Shown here one piece after another: positions 1 to 15,000 of a stretch of 64,000 bases of DNA (its first letter is position 1; every line of letters begins with the position of its first letter). The notes under the pieces were generated by a model, which had not been told where the DNA came from, searched no databases, and saw only the letters and a list, made by a program, of their open reading frames with translations. Origin of the DNA: Candidatus Litorirhabdus singularis (GTDB lineage: Bacteria; Pseudomonadota; Gammaproteobacteria; Pseudomonadales; Halieaceae); contig NZ_SHNN01000002.1 in the NCBI RefSeq assembly GCF_026262625.1, forward strand, positions 992,001 through 1,056,000. Reading direction: 5' to 3'. A program made the position numbers and the translations under genes.

Positions 1-3000
1 GACCAGACCTGCGCCGGCTAACAGCGTCAATTCGCCACCTGCGACTATAGATTTGGCGATCGATAAATCACCACCCGCGGTGGCGCTGAGTGCATCGCCG
101 CTGCTCAGTGTTCCACCGAGCCCCACGTGCTGGCCCGCTTCTAGCATCAGGGCGCCCTCTGCCACCATGGCAGCGGCCGAGACTACATCAGTCTTGGCAT
201 CAACAACCAAGTTGCCAGCACTGCTAACCACTTGCTGAAACAGAGCGCTGGCAGCGCTGTTGACCGTCAGGTCACCACCGGCTTGTAATAGTGCCAATAC
301 CGCATCTCCCTGTGTGCTATCGACAGAGAGCGTATCGCCGCTTTGCAAGCTGGCATCGCGACCCATCTTCACGGTCGAGCCCAGCAGGTTGACCGAGTTC
401 ATCGCAGCAAGTGTTACACCATTGCCTTGTTCTATCTCTTCCGCAGCCTGCAACGACGCCGACTGACCAATCTGAACATCTTCTGTCAAGTGTATGGCCG
501 CATCGCTGTCTACCATCAACGCGCCGGTAGCTGTCACCAACCCCAGCCCAACACCCTGCTCTGCCGCAGTGATTTGTATGTCTCCGGCGCTGTCGATAAC
601 GCCATCAGACCAGGCTACACCGGCTCCGGACAGGCTCACCCCATCCACCGTAGAACGCAACAACGCATTGGGCGTCGCCGTGATCTGGCCCGCACTTGCA
701 GCAAGTGCCAGGCTACTACCGGTCACATCCGATTGCACCGCAATGTCTCCAGTCGCTGACTCTAGCGATACCGTTTGCGCTACCTGCACACTATCCGTCA
801 GGTCTATACTCGCTGCGCTGTCCACCACCAACTCGCCGGTAGCTGTCACCAGCCCCAGCCCAACACCCTGCTCTGCCGCAGTGATTTGTATGTCTCCGGC
901 GCTGTCGATAACACCATCAGACCAGGCTACACCGGCTCCGGACAGGCTCACCCCATCCGCCGTAGAACGCAACAACGCATTGGGCGTCGCCGTGATCTGG
1001 CCCGCACTTGCAGCAAGTGCCAGGCTACCGCCGGTCACATCCGATTGCACCGCGATGTCTCCAGCCGCCGACTCTAGCGATAGCGTTTGCGCTACCTGCA
1101 CACTATCCGTCAGGTCTATACCCGCTGCGCTGTCCACCATCAACGCGCCGGCAGCTGTCACCAGCCCCAGCCCAACACCCTGCTCTGCCGCAGTGATTTG
1201 TATGTCTCCGGCGCTCCCGATAACACCATCTGACAATGCAACACCGGCAGCGGACAGGCTCACGCCACCCACTGTGGAACGTAACAGCGCACCGGGCGCA
1301 CCCGTAATTTGACCAGCACCTGCAGCAATCATCAGGCTGCTACCGGTCAACGTGGACTGCACGGCAATACCGTCATTAGCTCGCAACTCGATGGCCTGTG
1401 CGCTAACCACATCAAGCAATTCAATCGTACCCGAGCTCAATGCAGCCGGCGCAGCGGTCACAGTCAGGTCGCCGGTAACATCCAGTATTTGTAAACTAAC
1501 GGCATCTATAGCACTTAAGGTCGCTTCGCCATCTACAACCACTTTAGTACCCGTCAGCATCTCGATACTTTGGGCATCGGCCAACAAATCACCCGCCGCA
1601 ATCTCAACATCGCCGTTCAGGCTAAGAGCAGCGGTGGCCAGAAGATCCAGGTTGCCAGCACGCAAGGTAGAATCGCCCAGTCTGAGGCTGCCCGCATTCG
1701 CCTCCAATCGTCCCGAGTCAGCTGACACCGCAACTGCAGCCAGATCGACGCTGCCCGCTGTAATATCAATGGCATCAATCGCAGCCAGAGAAGCTCCGGC
1801 AGTCCCGCTCAAAGCGCCTGCGGCATTGAGCGTCAACGTATCGGCACTAATATCGCCAACCACGCCCACGCCAGCCTCGGCATCTACCTGGAACTGACCC
1901 GCGACCTGTATATCACCAAGCACCTGTGTTACAGCACCATTAAGATTCAACCACGCATTAGCGGCATTAATAGTAAGGCCATCTGGGCCGCTCACCGTGA
2001 GGTTCAGGCGGCTGTCCACGGCACCCAGGTCAAAGGCTCCGCTGTCCAGAAAAACCTGACTAGCCAACATAAACTGATTGCTATCATCGGCCAGGATACT
2101 ATGGTCGTTACTCAGGGAAAGTATGCCACCCGCTTCTAAAGAGCCTACTTTCAAGTCACTGCCGAGGTGGGTCAGATACAAATCACCGACCGCTCCGGCC
2201 TGTCTCAGCGCACCGGAGACCTGTAATGAAAGGGCCTGCCCCAGTGTTCCTATATTGCCTTGAGTATTCGCCAGGAAGACATCCCGGCCTACAACGTTGA
2301 TCACACCCGCGCTTGCTGAAATCTCGTTACCCACAATAATACGAACATCGTTGGTTGCGGAATGTATTTCGCCAAGCCGCAGCGCTGCTTCTGACTCAAT
2401 GTAAATTTCATCGCGAGCAGACACGTTCAATTCGCCATTGGTCTCGACTTTGATCGGGTCCACCTGCGCCACGGTCAAAGTCACAGTGCGGCCATCCACT
2501 GTTTGCTGAATGTCACCAGGACCGGCTTTCAAGAGCGCTGTTTTCTGTTCATCGCTAACCGTACCCGGGTTATCCAGATCAATCGCAAACTCCATCGCTT
2601 CCAGGTTCTCACCGACACTGCCGGAATTGGCGACTATATTGATATTCGATGCGACTATATTGGGAGCCCGATCGGTGAGCTGACCGGCAGCATCTGCACT
2701 CAGGGCCGCTGCGGAGATACTGATATCCAACTGGCTTTGCTTCCACTGGGAGCCCTCTACCATTTGCGCGTACCAGTCACTACTCTCAGCAATTTCAAGC
2801 GTGAACTCGCTGTCATAAGCGCCGTCAAGCAGGTCGCCATACTCGTAGCCAACCAACACTCCTTTCTGCTCACGACCGATGATATCGTCAACGCTGGCGA
2901 AGCTCTCAGGCTCTGCCACCTGATCTGCAAACCAGCGCTTCGAGTCATCATATTCAGATTTGACCAGAGCAGTCAGCTCATCGACATCAGTTACTCCATA

Positions 3001-6000
3001 GCGCGCCTGCAGACCCGGCAGGAAATCGGGGTCAATCGCAAAGCCAGACTCGCTGTCGTCGCTTAACCTCAACTTTATTAACCAGTAACCGTGATAACGG
3101 CTGACAAACTGGTTTTCGTAGGCGCTGACATAGCGATCGCCAGAGCTACCGTCGAGCAGGCTCAGACTATCCCAGACCGCTGCCTGCTCAGCTAGCTCCT
3201 CGGCTGACTTGGCCTGCCCACCAATCGCGTTCACAACACTGCCATTGTCGGCACGCAGCACCACATTGTTACGTGCTGCAATACTTAGAATCGATAGTTC
3301 GCCATCGCGTTGAGATACCGCGATATCGGTCTCCGCATTCAGTGTAACGGCACCCGCCACATCAATTTCGAGAAACTCGTGGCTCGCAGGCTGGCCCATT
3401 GTGCCGATCTGTCCAATGCTACCAGTGCGACTCGTCAAGTTGATGCTGTCAGCACTTATCAGGGTGGAAGCGTCTCGGGCTACAAGGCTTTTATCTGCAA
3501 CTCCAACAATGTTGTACAGACTACTCAGTTCACCGATCTCTATCGCATTACTGTTCAGCGCTGTAGCCTCAAAATTAATTGAGCCCTGCGTAGAGACGAG
3601 CGAAAGCTCGTCCGAACGTACCTTGAGTGCCTTACCGTTTTCGCCGATATTGCCATTGGCAGTAATACTGGTGATTGCCGATGTAATTTGTGCATTACCA
3701 CTGAGGATCAAGTTGGCATCAGTATTAATAGATGTGGTGCCCAGAGGATTACTAATGTTGCCCGTTAGCTCCAGAGACGCCACTGAGTCCAGCGATACGC
3801 TGCCTGTAGACGCACCGGTAAATTCAAAACGAATAGAATGATCCGCCTTAATGTAAGTATTCGATCGCATGTGCAGCTCTTTGGCTATCTTGATCGACGG
3901 ATCAGCAGCGACTAGCGCGCCTCCGTAATAGGGTGCGTAGCTCAAATTCCATGCGCTGAAGCCAGTTGACCGCTCCCAGCTACGTTCGAATTCATGCTGC
4001 AGAAAAGCCTTGGCGACGCCGTTACTACAGGCGCCCGGTGCCGCCCCGCAGTCTGTATAACGATAGGAATCCGGCTCCCCGCCCCAGTCTTTCTCGTAAC
4101 CCCAGCTTCCAACAACACCCGCGTGCCTGGCAAAGTACCCATCCGGCGGCAGCTCTACATTGCGCTTTAGCGTTGCGCTATCACGGAAGTAGAAGAGCTG
4201 GCCCTGCTTGGGTGTATAAGTCGTCGAAACCGTCTCACCGGTACCACCGAAACTACCTTTATAGGCTCCGTCCAGGTAGGACACTGCCGTAGCCGACGTT
4301 TCGTACTGATCTATGCGATTGCCAGGCGTATGCACGTACCACTGTGACTTCGTTCGGTCTTTATCAAGGTCGGTGATCCGAATAATACCCTCTGGGTTGT
4401 CGCCAGGGCTAAGCTTGCCGACCACTAACTCTGTATTGGAAAGGTTGTTGACAGAAATTTGCCCCAGGCCATCCTTGACCACTATTTTCCCGTCTTCGCC
4501 CGTCGAGGAAATAGCCGCCCTGATTGCCACATAGCCACCACCACTCACAGGGACCTCCTCGACCTGTAGTTTACGAGTCCCAACATCATAGATCAGGGAT
4601 ATACCCTCGCTATTGGCGGTTTTAGAGATATCAAAATCGTAAGTCTTAACGCTATAAAACGACGGGTCGTAGTCCGGGAACAATGTGAATGGCTGATAAT
4701 TTGGGTTGAAAAAGCTTCTGGTGAAATTCTCACCGGGCGACAATTCAACGGTATCGCCCGCGACCAGACCCAAATCACTCACATACTCACTGATGACACT
4801 ATCAAAGCCAGTGCCTACATTGGCCGTCCAATTATTATCCCGGCCAACCCGGATGGTGCCATTGATATCCAGTCGACGGGCGTTAATGATCACCTTGCCA
4901 CCAACCAACAGCTCTCCGCTAGGGGTTAGCTCGCCCACATCGATGTTAGGGTTAGCCGTAAAGCTGTTCTTTACATCCTGATAGCTTGCGGTTTCCTGGA
5001 GCTCGCCGCGTTTATCAGCTATTGCCCGGAAACCCCACTTTGTACCGCCCCTGGAAGTATCTGATCCAAAGTTATAAAAAGTAGAGGACGGAGTTGCCGC
5101 CGAGGAATCCGTACGGAAACCCCAGTTAAAGTAGACATTAATCTGATCGTAGCCATAGGGTTCAGCAGCATAGTAGGGTGTTGGGGACACTCCCTGAAAA
5201 CCAAAAGCATTATAGCCGCCTAAGGCGGAGCCAGTGAACCACCCATTGAAGGCGTTTATGTTCGTAGCACCTATGGCTGTTGAATATTTGTCGCTCAAGT
5301 AATAATGGACAAAATCTACCTCTGAAGGCGACCAGCGTTGTACAAAATTAATTAGGCTGGAAGGCGAGCGAGTATATGCCTGATCAATATTGGGCTGATT
5401 GAGCAAAAGTGTACCCGCAACATCCAGATCAATAGAGGCAGCCTCAATCACCGCCTGCTGCAGCAAATCACCTTCACGTACAGTAATATCCACCGTCGAC
5501 AAAAGGTTTCTCAACTCGGCATTGACAATGACGTCTGCATTGAGACGATTCGCACCCTTGGGATCGTGCACGATATACATGCCAGCCTTATAGGGAGAAT
5601 CTACATCAGCAGGATCTACCCTGACTCCTAGGTCTTCGAGAATATCGCCAACCACTCGCGATGCCCCACCTGAGACATACACATTGCCACCATTCTTGTT
5701 AGCTATCAGAAGATTGCCAAGCTGCAGGTGCTTATCAGACTCGTTGACGATATCGATAGTGGCATTACCCAGTGCGGTGAAACGCTTTTCTTCCTGCGTG
5801 CCTTCTAACGTAATCGACTCGGCCACCAGGTTTATATTGCCGGCAGACGCACGCACATCTTTGACCTCTATGACCCTGTTTGCCTCCGCTGAAAGGTCAT
5901 CGACAACAGCCAGCAGCAAGACTTTTTCAGCCCGCAAGTCCTCTATTTGTGCCAGGTAAGGGCTCACGCCGGTGGTTGAGGTTGTTGTCGTGGCGCCACC

Positions 6001-9000
6001 GCCGGAACCCGCTCCGGACCCATCTATCACCGCAACTTCGAGCTCGTCTCCTGGCAACCATGCATCCAGTGCACTCAGTTCCAGAGTAAGGGTCGCTGCG
6101 TAGCTGGGATCAGCAGTAGCGTCAACATTATCCAATAGCACTTGCACCTGGCCGCGATAAGAATCCACTGCACCTTGCGTCGCGAGCAGGATAAGCGCTT
6201 CGCCCGCCGCGCCAGACAGATCAGACGTGGACACCGGTGCTGCCTGCAGCTCAGCAATTCTGGCATCTAATTCGGCAATATATGCTTCTAACTGGCCGCG
6301 CGAAGAAAATGTATCGTCCAGTTCGGCAGCAGTGCCAAAACGGGCGAGGTTCTCGACAATGGCCCCATTTTGATTAACCCTGACAAGCTGCCGCGCATAC
6401 TGCCCGGCCGTCACGGTGCCGGTTCCGAATTTCAAGGTATTGTCGCCGATAACCAACGACGAACCAAACTTGGTCTCAGCGCTAAAGAGTTCCAGATAGG
6501 GATTACGCTCAACACCCTGGCCGCTGGCCAGCAGTGTGCCTTGTATCGCGCCTATATTGACATCGCCATCGCTGCCGATCGAGAAACCATCACCCAGCAC
6601 CAAACTGTTGTTCAAATACGATCGAGCGCGAGCCCTATTCCCCGCGGGAATTGGAGTCGCCGTCCAGTTATAGACATTTGCGCTGGCAGTAGCCTGCACC
6701 AGATTTTGCCCAAACCCGTCGGAGGACTTACCGGCATGAATACTGATTTCCTCGATAGAATCAACAAAGAAATCATCCCCAACTGATACGATGTTGCCGA
6801 CGTTCACGTAAGCGTCAGCAACACCTCCAGCAACACCCGCAATGGCCCATACGGTCACATTGGCTGAAGACCTCGCCGCACCAGACGCATAGGCGCCAAT
6901 GCCAACCGCCCCGATGCTATTTTCAAGATGAACATTGTCTTTGAGGGTAATGGTATTACTGACGTTAACATCGACATCGGACTCGGTGCCCGCGCCTTGC
7001 AACGCGCCGCCTACTTCCAGAACCGCTTGGTCAAAAACATTGAAGCGAGTAAGCGCGTCGATGGCGATCCGTTGTGTCAGAGCACCCGACAACTGTGAAA
7101 CTTTAAGTTTGACGTTATCGCCCAGTTCCACCTGAGCTGCCAGACCCTTGAGGTTCTGGTATGACAGACCCGCGCTGCCGTTGGCTCCACCGCCACCACC
7201 AGCATTAATGCTCATTCCAAAATCCGAGTTGTAAGGAGTCTGGATCTGCCGCGCCTCGTTAATGGCATCAATATCTATATCTGAAGCTTCAAAACTTACG
7301 TTGTCGCCAAGTTCAACCCGCGCGGTTGTATCAACCTCTACATCAGATTCGGCGCCAGAGCCGCCGACAGCTGAAACCGTCAGCGAGCTGGTACCGGCAA
7401 AAAAGCTTACCTCGGTCTTGGCCGTGATTTGTACGTTACCGGCATCAACCGGCAACTCGTGATAGATGCCATCCCAGTCGTCCAGCAGTACAGCGGCAGA
7501 AAATTGCCCGCTACTGTGATCCCCCGCATCGACAACCGATTCTGCTGCGTTGCCGGAAAAGACACCGCCGCCGCCTGCTGTGGTGAATGCCTGGTTTTCA
7601 TTCAAGCTGGTCGCATCGAGAATTAAATCTCCCTGCCGCCCTAAAAGGTAGCTCGGGTTACTGCCGAACTCCACCCGAGTGGAAGTAAAAGACTGCGCCA
7701 AACCGGTCTGATACCCGCCGGCTGCGAGGCCAATAAAGTAGCCGTCGGATTCTGCAATCTGAATGCCCGTGTGGCGGGCAAGAACCTTAAAGTTGGCATT
7801 CGGCAAGGTGACATTGTCACCAATCTGCGCAACTGATTGAGCATTGTTGGTCGCGTTGGCCTCTGAGCCAGCAATCCCTAACAGTAGTCCGCCTGAAGCC
7901 GCAAATGCCGCCGCGTAGGTGGATTGATAGTCCTCACGCGACCCGTCGCCAGTCTCGCTACGCACTTCAACATCACCAAAACCACCGAAGGTCACGCCAT
8001 CGGCCACTACGGTCTTGGCCTCAGTGTTGGTTGTGGCATAGGCAAACGAACCACCCATTGAGGCTGATCCGGACAGTGTTACTCCAAAGGCGCTGGAGAA
8101 CAGCTCTGGCGCAGACTGGGCTGTCAGCTTTAACAGACCGGTACCGGTACTAACCGAACCGTCCAGTGTTGCAGTGACTTTGGCATTGTCTTCTGCGGTT
8201 GTAATAACCCCTTGCAGAGCGCCACCGATACCGCCCGCCAAGCCGAAGCCCGTGGCTTTTACCAAGCCTGCGCTGCTGGCATCAATCGTCAGGTTGTTGT
8301 AACCGTCAACAGATCTCCCAGCCTTACCCAGCCAGGCATCCACCTTGCCGCTCTTTTCTGCATAACCAACGCTGACACCAACGGCTCCGGCGCCCAAGGT
8401 AACGCTCACATCACCATCTGCCACGGAAGATGGCCTGCCTGCATCAAGGCTACCGATCCGCACTTCAGTCGTATCTACAGCAGTGATGGTCAAGTCGCCG
8501 CTATCGCTGCCCGTCGCACCCGCGACTCCAGCAACCACACGCTGTTCACTGCGCGCATCATTATAGTTTACGACGACGGTTATGCCGCCCAGCGAGCCAA
8601 CAAAGGAACTCGACTCGGCTGCCGCATCGGCGGCTGAAAGATTGCCCGCCCGCGCATCAACCACCACTGTGTCAGCCGAGAGATCTGTATCTACGGTGGC
8701 AATACTCATATCGTATAGCCGGGTGATACCTATACCGCCAGCAATACCGGCCAAAGAGACCTGGGCCGCACCTATACTCTGTGAAGAATGTATACGATTA
8801 CTGCTGTTGACATTGAGTTCATCAACATCGGTACGGCCACCGGAAATTCTTGCTGCTGTTACGCTCTCTCCGGACAGCGCCAGCGATGTTCCGGACATCG
8901 TAGTAGTGTTAGAAGTACCAGATGTAGCGGCTGCTACCGATACACCCGTAGCAGTAATCTTGGCGCGATCTGCGGCAGTGATACTGGCGTTGGAGGCCAG

Positions 9001-12000
9001 AGTATCTTGTCCCAGCATGGAGTTAGCCACCACCCGAGAACCGTCAAATTCATCATCCGCATTGGTGCCATCATCAGCCGTCGTATCACCTTGGCCGAAC
9101 ATAGACACACCTATGCTAATCGCCGCAGCAAACTTGCCCGCCGCGCCGGCTATGCTTAAAAGCTCTGCCTCGCGCCGGGCGTTAGCGTCGATATCGAGCA
9201 ACTGCGCGGATATGTCGGAGCCAACAATTTCGCCATAGACCTGACTGCGCCCGAGGACAACATTCGCCACGGCGCCAATACCAACCTTGCCGACACCAAT
9301 GCCCGCAGCAGCGTGATTGGCTCTGAGTATCTCCTGAGCACTCACGGTAACAGTAGTGGCAGCGTCACTGGCATTCTTGCCGCGTAGCGTTGTGCTGTAA
9401 CCACCTCCCGTGGAGTTTGCCCGACCATGAATCGCCGCGCGAGTCTCGCCTCGAAACTCAGTCACATCAATCATGGCTGCACCACCAAAACCCGGTGAAA
9501 CACCCGCGCCAAAGGTGTAGCTATTCACGTCTTCGAAACGAGCGGCGTCAACCGCAACCGTTGTAACGTTGACTGCCGTTGTTCGCGTATCGCCTGCGTC
9601 ACTGAGATCATTGCCTATAAGCGCAGTACTGTCACCACCCACAATGTTCACCGCCAGACCAAATCCAATGCCGGCTTTCGCGCCAATGCCCACTGACCCG
9701 GCAGCAACATTAGCTTCCTGGCGACGGTCAGACTGTACCGTCAGCTCATTGGCAGTAACGGTACCACCACGCAACCAGGCTCGGGTACTACCCGCTTGCT
9801 CGGTAATAACCACGGAAGCGGCCCCGCCCAGTCCTCCGGACCCCGCCCCGGCAGCAATCCCTGCCGAAACCGCCTGCGCCACCTTGGAACTCTTGGCCGC
9901 AATGTCTACTTCATCCGCATTGATCTGACTGTTTGACACTGTCGCCAGCGCCGATTTCTGCTGACTATTGGTTGCAAAGCCGGCAATGCCAGCGCTACCA
10001 CTCAGCGATACAGCTCCGCCTGCTGATAACGCCAGGCCCGCCTCATGGGCACTGGCCCTAACGCGAACGTCGGCACCTGCTTCATCGGCGCTGCTCATAT
10101 TGATTGTGCTATTGGTGATCCGGGCTTCAGTAGTACTGGTCGCTACGTTGGTAGCCACATTGGCCACCAGCGCAGTTGAGGACGCGCCGGCACCGCCAAT
10201 CGATACGGATTGTTGCTTGGTACGACTGGTCGCATTGACAACCAATCCCGAAACATTCTCCGAGCTTTTCTCCAGACTCAGCAGGCTGAAACCCGTCGTC
10301 GCCTGATCCAGCAGGTCACTCGACTCCTCGGCTTCGGTATCGCCTTCTTCAACCTCCCCTGAAGTTGACAAGTCCAGCAGCGCGCCATAGTTGCTTAATT
10401 CACCCGTATCTACGGTCAGCAGGTTTGCGGCATTCTTACCTTTAGCGTCTACAGACGCATCCGCTATGTATGCCTCTGTTTTGCCAAACTCTATGGACGT
10501 GGTAATCGCCAGCGCACCGGCGTTACCGTCTACCCCTACGCCAATCGCACCGCTACCCACCAGATTCTCGCTGTAAGCATCGGCGTTCACGAGCACATTG
10601 TTGTAGGCGCTGACCGTAGCCTGATCTGCAATACGCGCAACCACGTTGCCATCAATAATTCCGGTACCTACCGAACCTGCCAAAGCACTGCCCTTGGCCA
10701 GAGCTACACCGGCATTGATCGTCAATAGCTCGTTATACCGCGCCGCATCCACCTTAATGTCCTGGACCTTCAAGGTCGTGCTACCACGTGTACTTGCGTC
10801 GCCCAGCACCTCGGCTGTCACATCGGAATCAACCCGATTGGTTCCAATTGCCGCGCCGGCACTGTCCCCACCGTTACTCAGCGCCACAATCCAGCCGGTA
10901 GCCACACTGTCGGTAAAGTCATAGGCCTGCACAACGACCGCACCGCCTTCGTCAGCACCGACCTCGCCGTCACGGTTGGTACCAACATCCTTAATGGATG
11001 CGGCAACCAACTGGTCAATATTATTAACGCCGATGGCGCCAGCAAACGCGGCGTTGCTGCCATTGGTTGCGCCTACGCCGATCGCATTACCCACCATCAA
11101 GTTGTGATCGTTGGTTTCGCCACTAATGGCACGCACGAGTATGTCACCACTAACCAACAGTTGTGTGTTGGCTATCCGCGCCCGAGTCTCGTGGGCGTCA
11201 GTACCCACCAGATTGACCGCAACGGCCAGGCCCGCTGCTCCGACTAGTCCAGGGCCCGCGCTGCCGGCGGTGCTGCCTGCAACGGCGCCCGCTACATTGA
11301 TGAGATCCATGGCGTTGTTAGCGGCAACCAGGACGTTCTCAGCCTTAACAGTACCGCGGTCAACACCATTCCAGTCACCTATTTCAGCAATCACCTTATT
11401 GTTCAGTCGATTAACCGCAACAGAACCCACCCCTGCTCTGGAACCGGTAGCAACACCTACCCCAACAGAAACCGAGTACAGCAAAGAATCATCTCGTGCC
11501 TCAACGCTAACAGTGTTCGCCTCAGTATCGCTCTCTTCGGCGTTGACATCGGTATTCTTGATGCTCGCAGTAGTTTCACTGAAGACATCCGCATGGGCAT
11601 AAGAAATACCGACATTGCTATCACCTACCTGAACCAGGCCAGCGACCGCGGTAATGCGTTTCCCTTCCAGTCCGGAGTCATAGCTGCTCTCGGCACCGCT
11701 TTCGGTGGTATAAATACTGCTGTTATCGATAGCATCTGCACCACTGAAATCAAATTCCTGATTCAGCGTACTACTGCCCAAGCCATCAATAAGCTGTTCA
11801 AGCGCTTCATCGCGTTGACTGCTGGCGTTCACGTAAAGACCTGAAACACCGTCAATAGAAACCCCATCAACATCCGCCAAGGTATCAGCGCCGATAGATC
11901 CTATGGCGAAACTGCCAGCATATCCCTTTGAATTTTCAACACCGGAATAACCACCACCCGCAGCACCAATACCGATGACATTAAATGACGACCCGGCTAC

Positions 12001-15000
12001 AGTCACCTCATCAAAATTGCTGAGACTGCCTCCGTTAATCACCGCCTCTACGGCAGCGCCAGAATAGACATCTTCATTGTAGGCAGAAAACATAGCGGAA
12101 GGATCATTGATCTCTGCAAACGTAACAGCTAATCCGCCGCCCTTGCTACCGCCAACATACAAAGCGCCGCCGCCAACGCCGATATCGGAATCACTGTAGG
12201 CGAAAACCTCAAGATTCTCTGGTTCAACGCTTAAGGCATCATCCTCTGACACGGCTATATCGCTGTTATCGATACGTGCCGAGGTTCCATCGTAAATCTG
12301 AGCCCCGGAAATCGACAGCGCGCCGTTGTTGGTTTCCGTTGTCTGGGATGCCTTTGATACGGCAGCTGATAAGCCGATAGAGACGAGTTCGCCGCCATGC
12401 AGAGCAGCCACACTGACATTACCTGCCTGATTGATACTGCTGTCGGAAATACCAGCCAACGCGTCATTAAAACTAATCTGGTAGGCGATAGCACCGGCTA
12501 TCGTATTCTGGCGCGCCGGCTGAGGGTTCGCATCCTTCAGATAAGAAACCGCCGCCGATCCAGCCACTGCGGCTGATATCACTTTCTCGAGGGCCTTAAC
12601 GCTCACCTCTACTTTTTCACCACTGTCGTCACCTCTGTCTTCACTGCCAATGATGGCACCCTGAATAAAGGCCTTGGAGTCGATATTGTTGACCGCTACG
12701 GTAAAACTACCGGCGCCGCTGCTTCCAGTGCTATTCGCGTTGAGCGAGGGTGAGCTTGGGTCGGAAGATGCACCTTCAGAGCTGCGAGCCCGGGTGGTTA
12801 CTGAATTTAGAGATGCATCTCCGTTGCCGGAGCTGGCAGAGTTAAACGCCGAACTCAGGCCATTCTTGAGGGAATTCCAGTAGGTCTGAGACTGGTTAGG
12901 GGTGCTCGAGGGGCCACAGTCTACCGAGGTAGTTACGGTGCAGCCACTGACGGTTCCTGCCAATGATATTGCGCCATTGGTACCGCCAGATCGCGAACGC
13001 ACGGTGACGTTATTGGCCAGAATACCGCGTTCGACGGGGGGCCCATTGGGCGAGTCAGGCGCGGGACGGGAACCGGACTCAAGCTCTATCTCGACACGCT
13101 CGGCCTCAGCGCTATTGTCACCGATGTAGGCCTTGTTATCGCCCTGCGTGATATTCACTGCTATAGCGATGCCCTTGGCGCTATCTTTGGCACTGCTGGC
13201 AGCGCCGGCTATAGCCCAGTTACCGAAGCCGTGATCAGCTAACACTTCCAGTCCGGCTACATTAACTTTTGCCTGGTTGCTGAGCGACGCGTGATTGAGT
13301 GTTTCGCCATTGAGGATAGCGATCACGCCGTTGAAGCCCATACCACTGCTCGCGCCAGAAGACGGCGTAATCAGGAAGTGCCGTTCCTCGGTGTTGCTCT
13401 TGACCAACACGTTCTGCAAGCTGCCACCGATTTTAGCATTCAGCGTGGCTTGCCCAACCCCAGCTACCGCCGTGGCGTTCTGTTGAATAAAGCTGATGCT
13501 CCCGCCCACAGCTCCGCCACCGTCATTGGCGCCAACTCCGCTTGGGAGTCCCAAGGCGCCAATATTGCCAGCCATATTAATGCTTTCATTCAAGTTGTAA
13601 GCCTGGACATCAATGGCCGCTGCATCAAAATTGAAGCTGTATGTAATTTCTTTAAAAGGCCGCGATGAACCGGTAATACCCGGTGTTCTGAGTCTGCCAG
13701 CAACCACTCGGTCTACCGACCAGGGCTGACTCGAGCTTGTTGTGATATTCGCATTGTCGCCAATCCAGGCCTTGGTGTTCAGATCATTAACCACGACATT
13801 GACGGAGCCACCGGTGGCGGATGTCTGGGCATCGGCACCGGCATTGGCGAAAGAAGTCAATATATTGCTCTGTATACCGCCGACGCCATTAACAAAAGTC
13901 TTTAAGCGCTGCAGTCCACCTGCCAAACTTTCAAACTTGTCGTAGGTCGAAACCGCGGGGACTTTTTGCCGCGCCTGCACCGCTACACCGCTGGCATCGA
14001 CTGTCACTGAGTCGCCAATCTCGGCAACCGCATCACTGGTATTGGTCGCGATATTCACCGCCACAGAGAGGCTGGCTTCCGACTGATTACTCACCTCCTC
14101 CGGCGAGGCGATAGCGGACTCAGCAGATGTTCGCCAGGCGCCCTGATCCTCGCCCTGTGCCGCATTGGGATTGCCCCCGGCAATCGCGACATTGTCAGTC
14201 CCGAGGTCGGTTTGTGCAATCACTGCCACTCCGCCGCTAGTAGCCACCGTAGGAGCCGCGTTCTGGCCCTCTACGTTTGTGCCCAGGTAGGCATAAGCCT
14301 CGTGATCTGAAAGGTTAAGCGTGAACGCCAGACCGCCCTTCAGATCAACCTTGCCCTGGCTGTTTTTGGGCACGCTGGTTCCGTCGGGTAGCTTGGTAAG
14401 ATTCCCGGTTAAATAGTTTTGTACCTTGCCTAAACCATTGACCAGGCCTTTGAGTGCCTTGGTTCGCAACAGAGCCGGAGACCCCACCGTCACACCTGAT
14501 TGCACAATCTGGTTAACAGTGCGGTCCAGTGCAGTGATGGTGACATTACCGTTAGCGGTGCGAACACCGCCCGCATCATCCGGGTTGAAGCTCGCACCCA
14601 GCTCAGCGGTGGCATTTGTGTCAAAGTCGCCTACCGCTACAGCCAGACCATAACTTGTGTTTTTAAGGCCGGCAGCCGTCGCCGTAACCTCGTAATAGTT
14701 CTGGTTCTCTGCGGCGACTTCCAGCCCGTTTCCAGTCACGATCGCGCCGGTCTCTATGATGGCGGTTGAGTTAACGTCTGATTCGCCAATAGCAATGGCC
14801 ATGACCGCAACATTTGCATCATCAGCTATCAGGTCGACCGCGGAGGCAAGCATACCCGCCTCATTGTGTGACTCGACCGTGATCTGTCCACCCGCATTCA
14901 AGGTTGCACCTGTCTTGACGCGCGTTTCGCTGTTTGCGTCAGAGCTGGCATAAATTGCCGCCAAGGACGCCTGGGAAAACGCACCGCCCGCAGACAGCGG

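Noticed and set aside
494-1312. Plus-strand 272-codon frame with internal repeats
   Set aside because: Shadow of the 312-bp repeats in the minus-strand adhesin; all plus frames in 1-16395 are low-complexity shadows.
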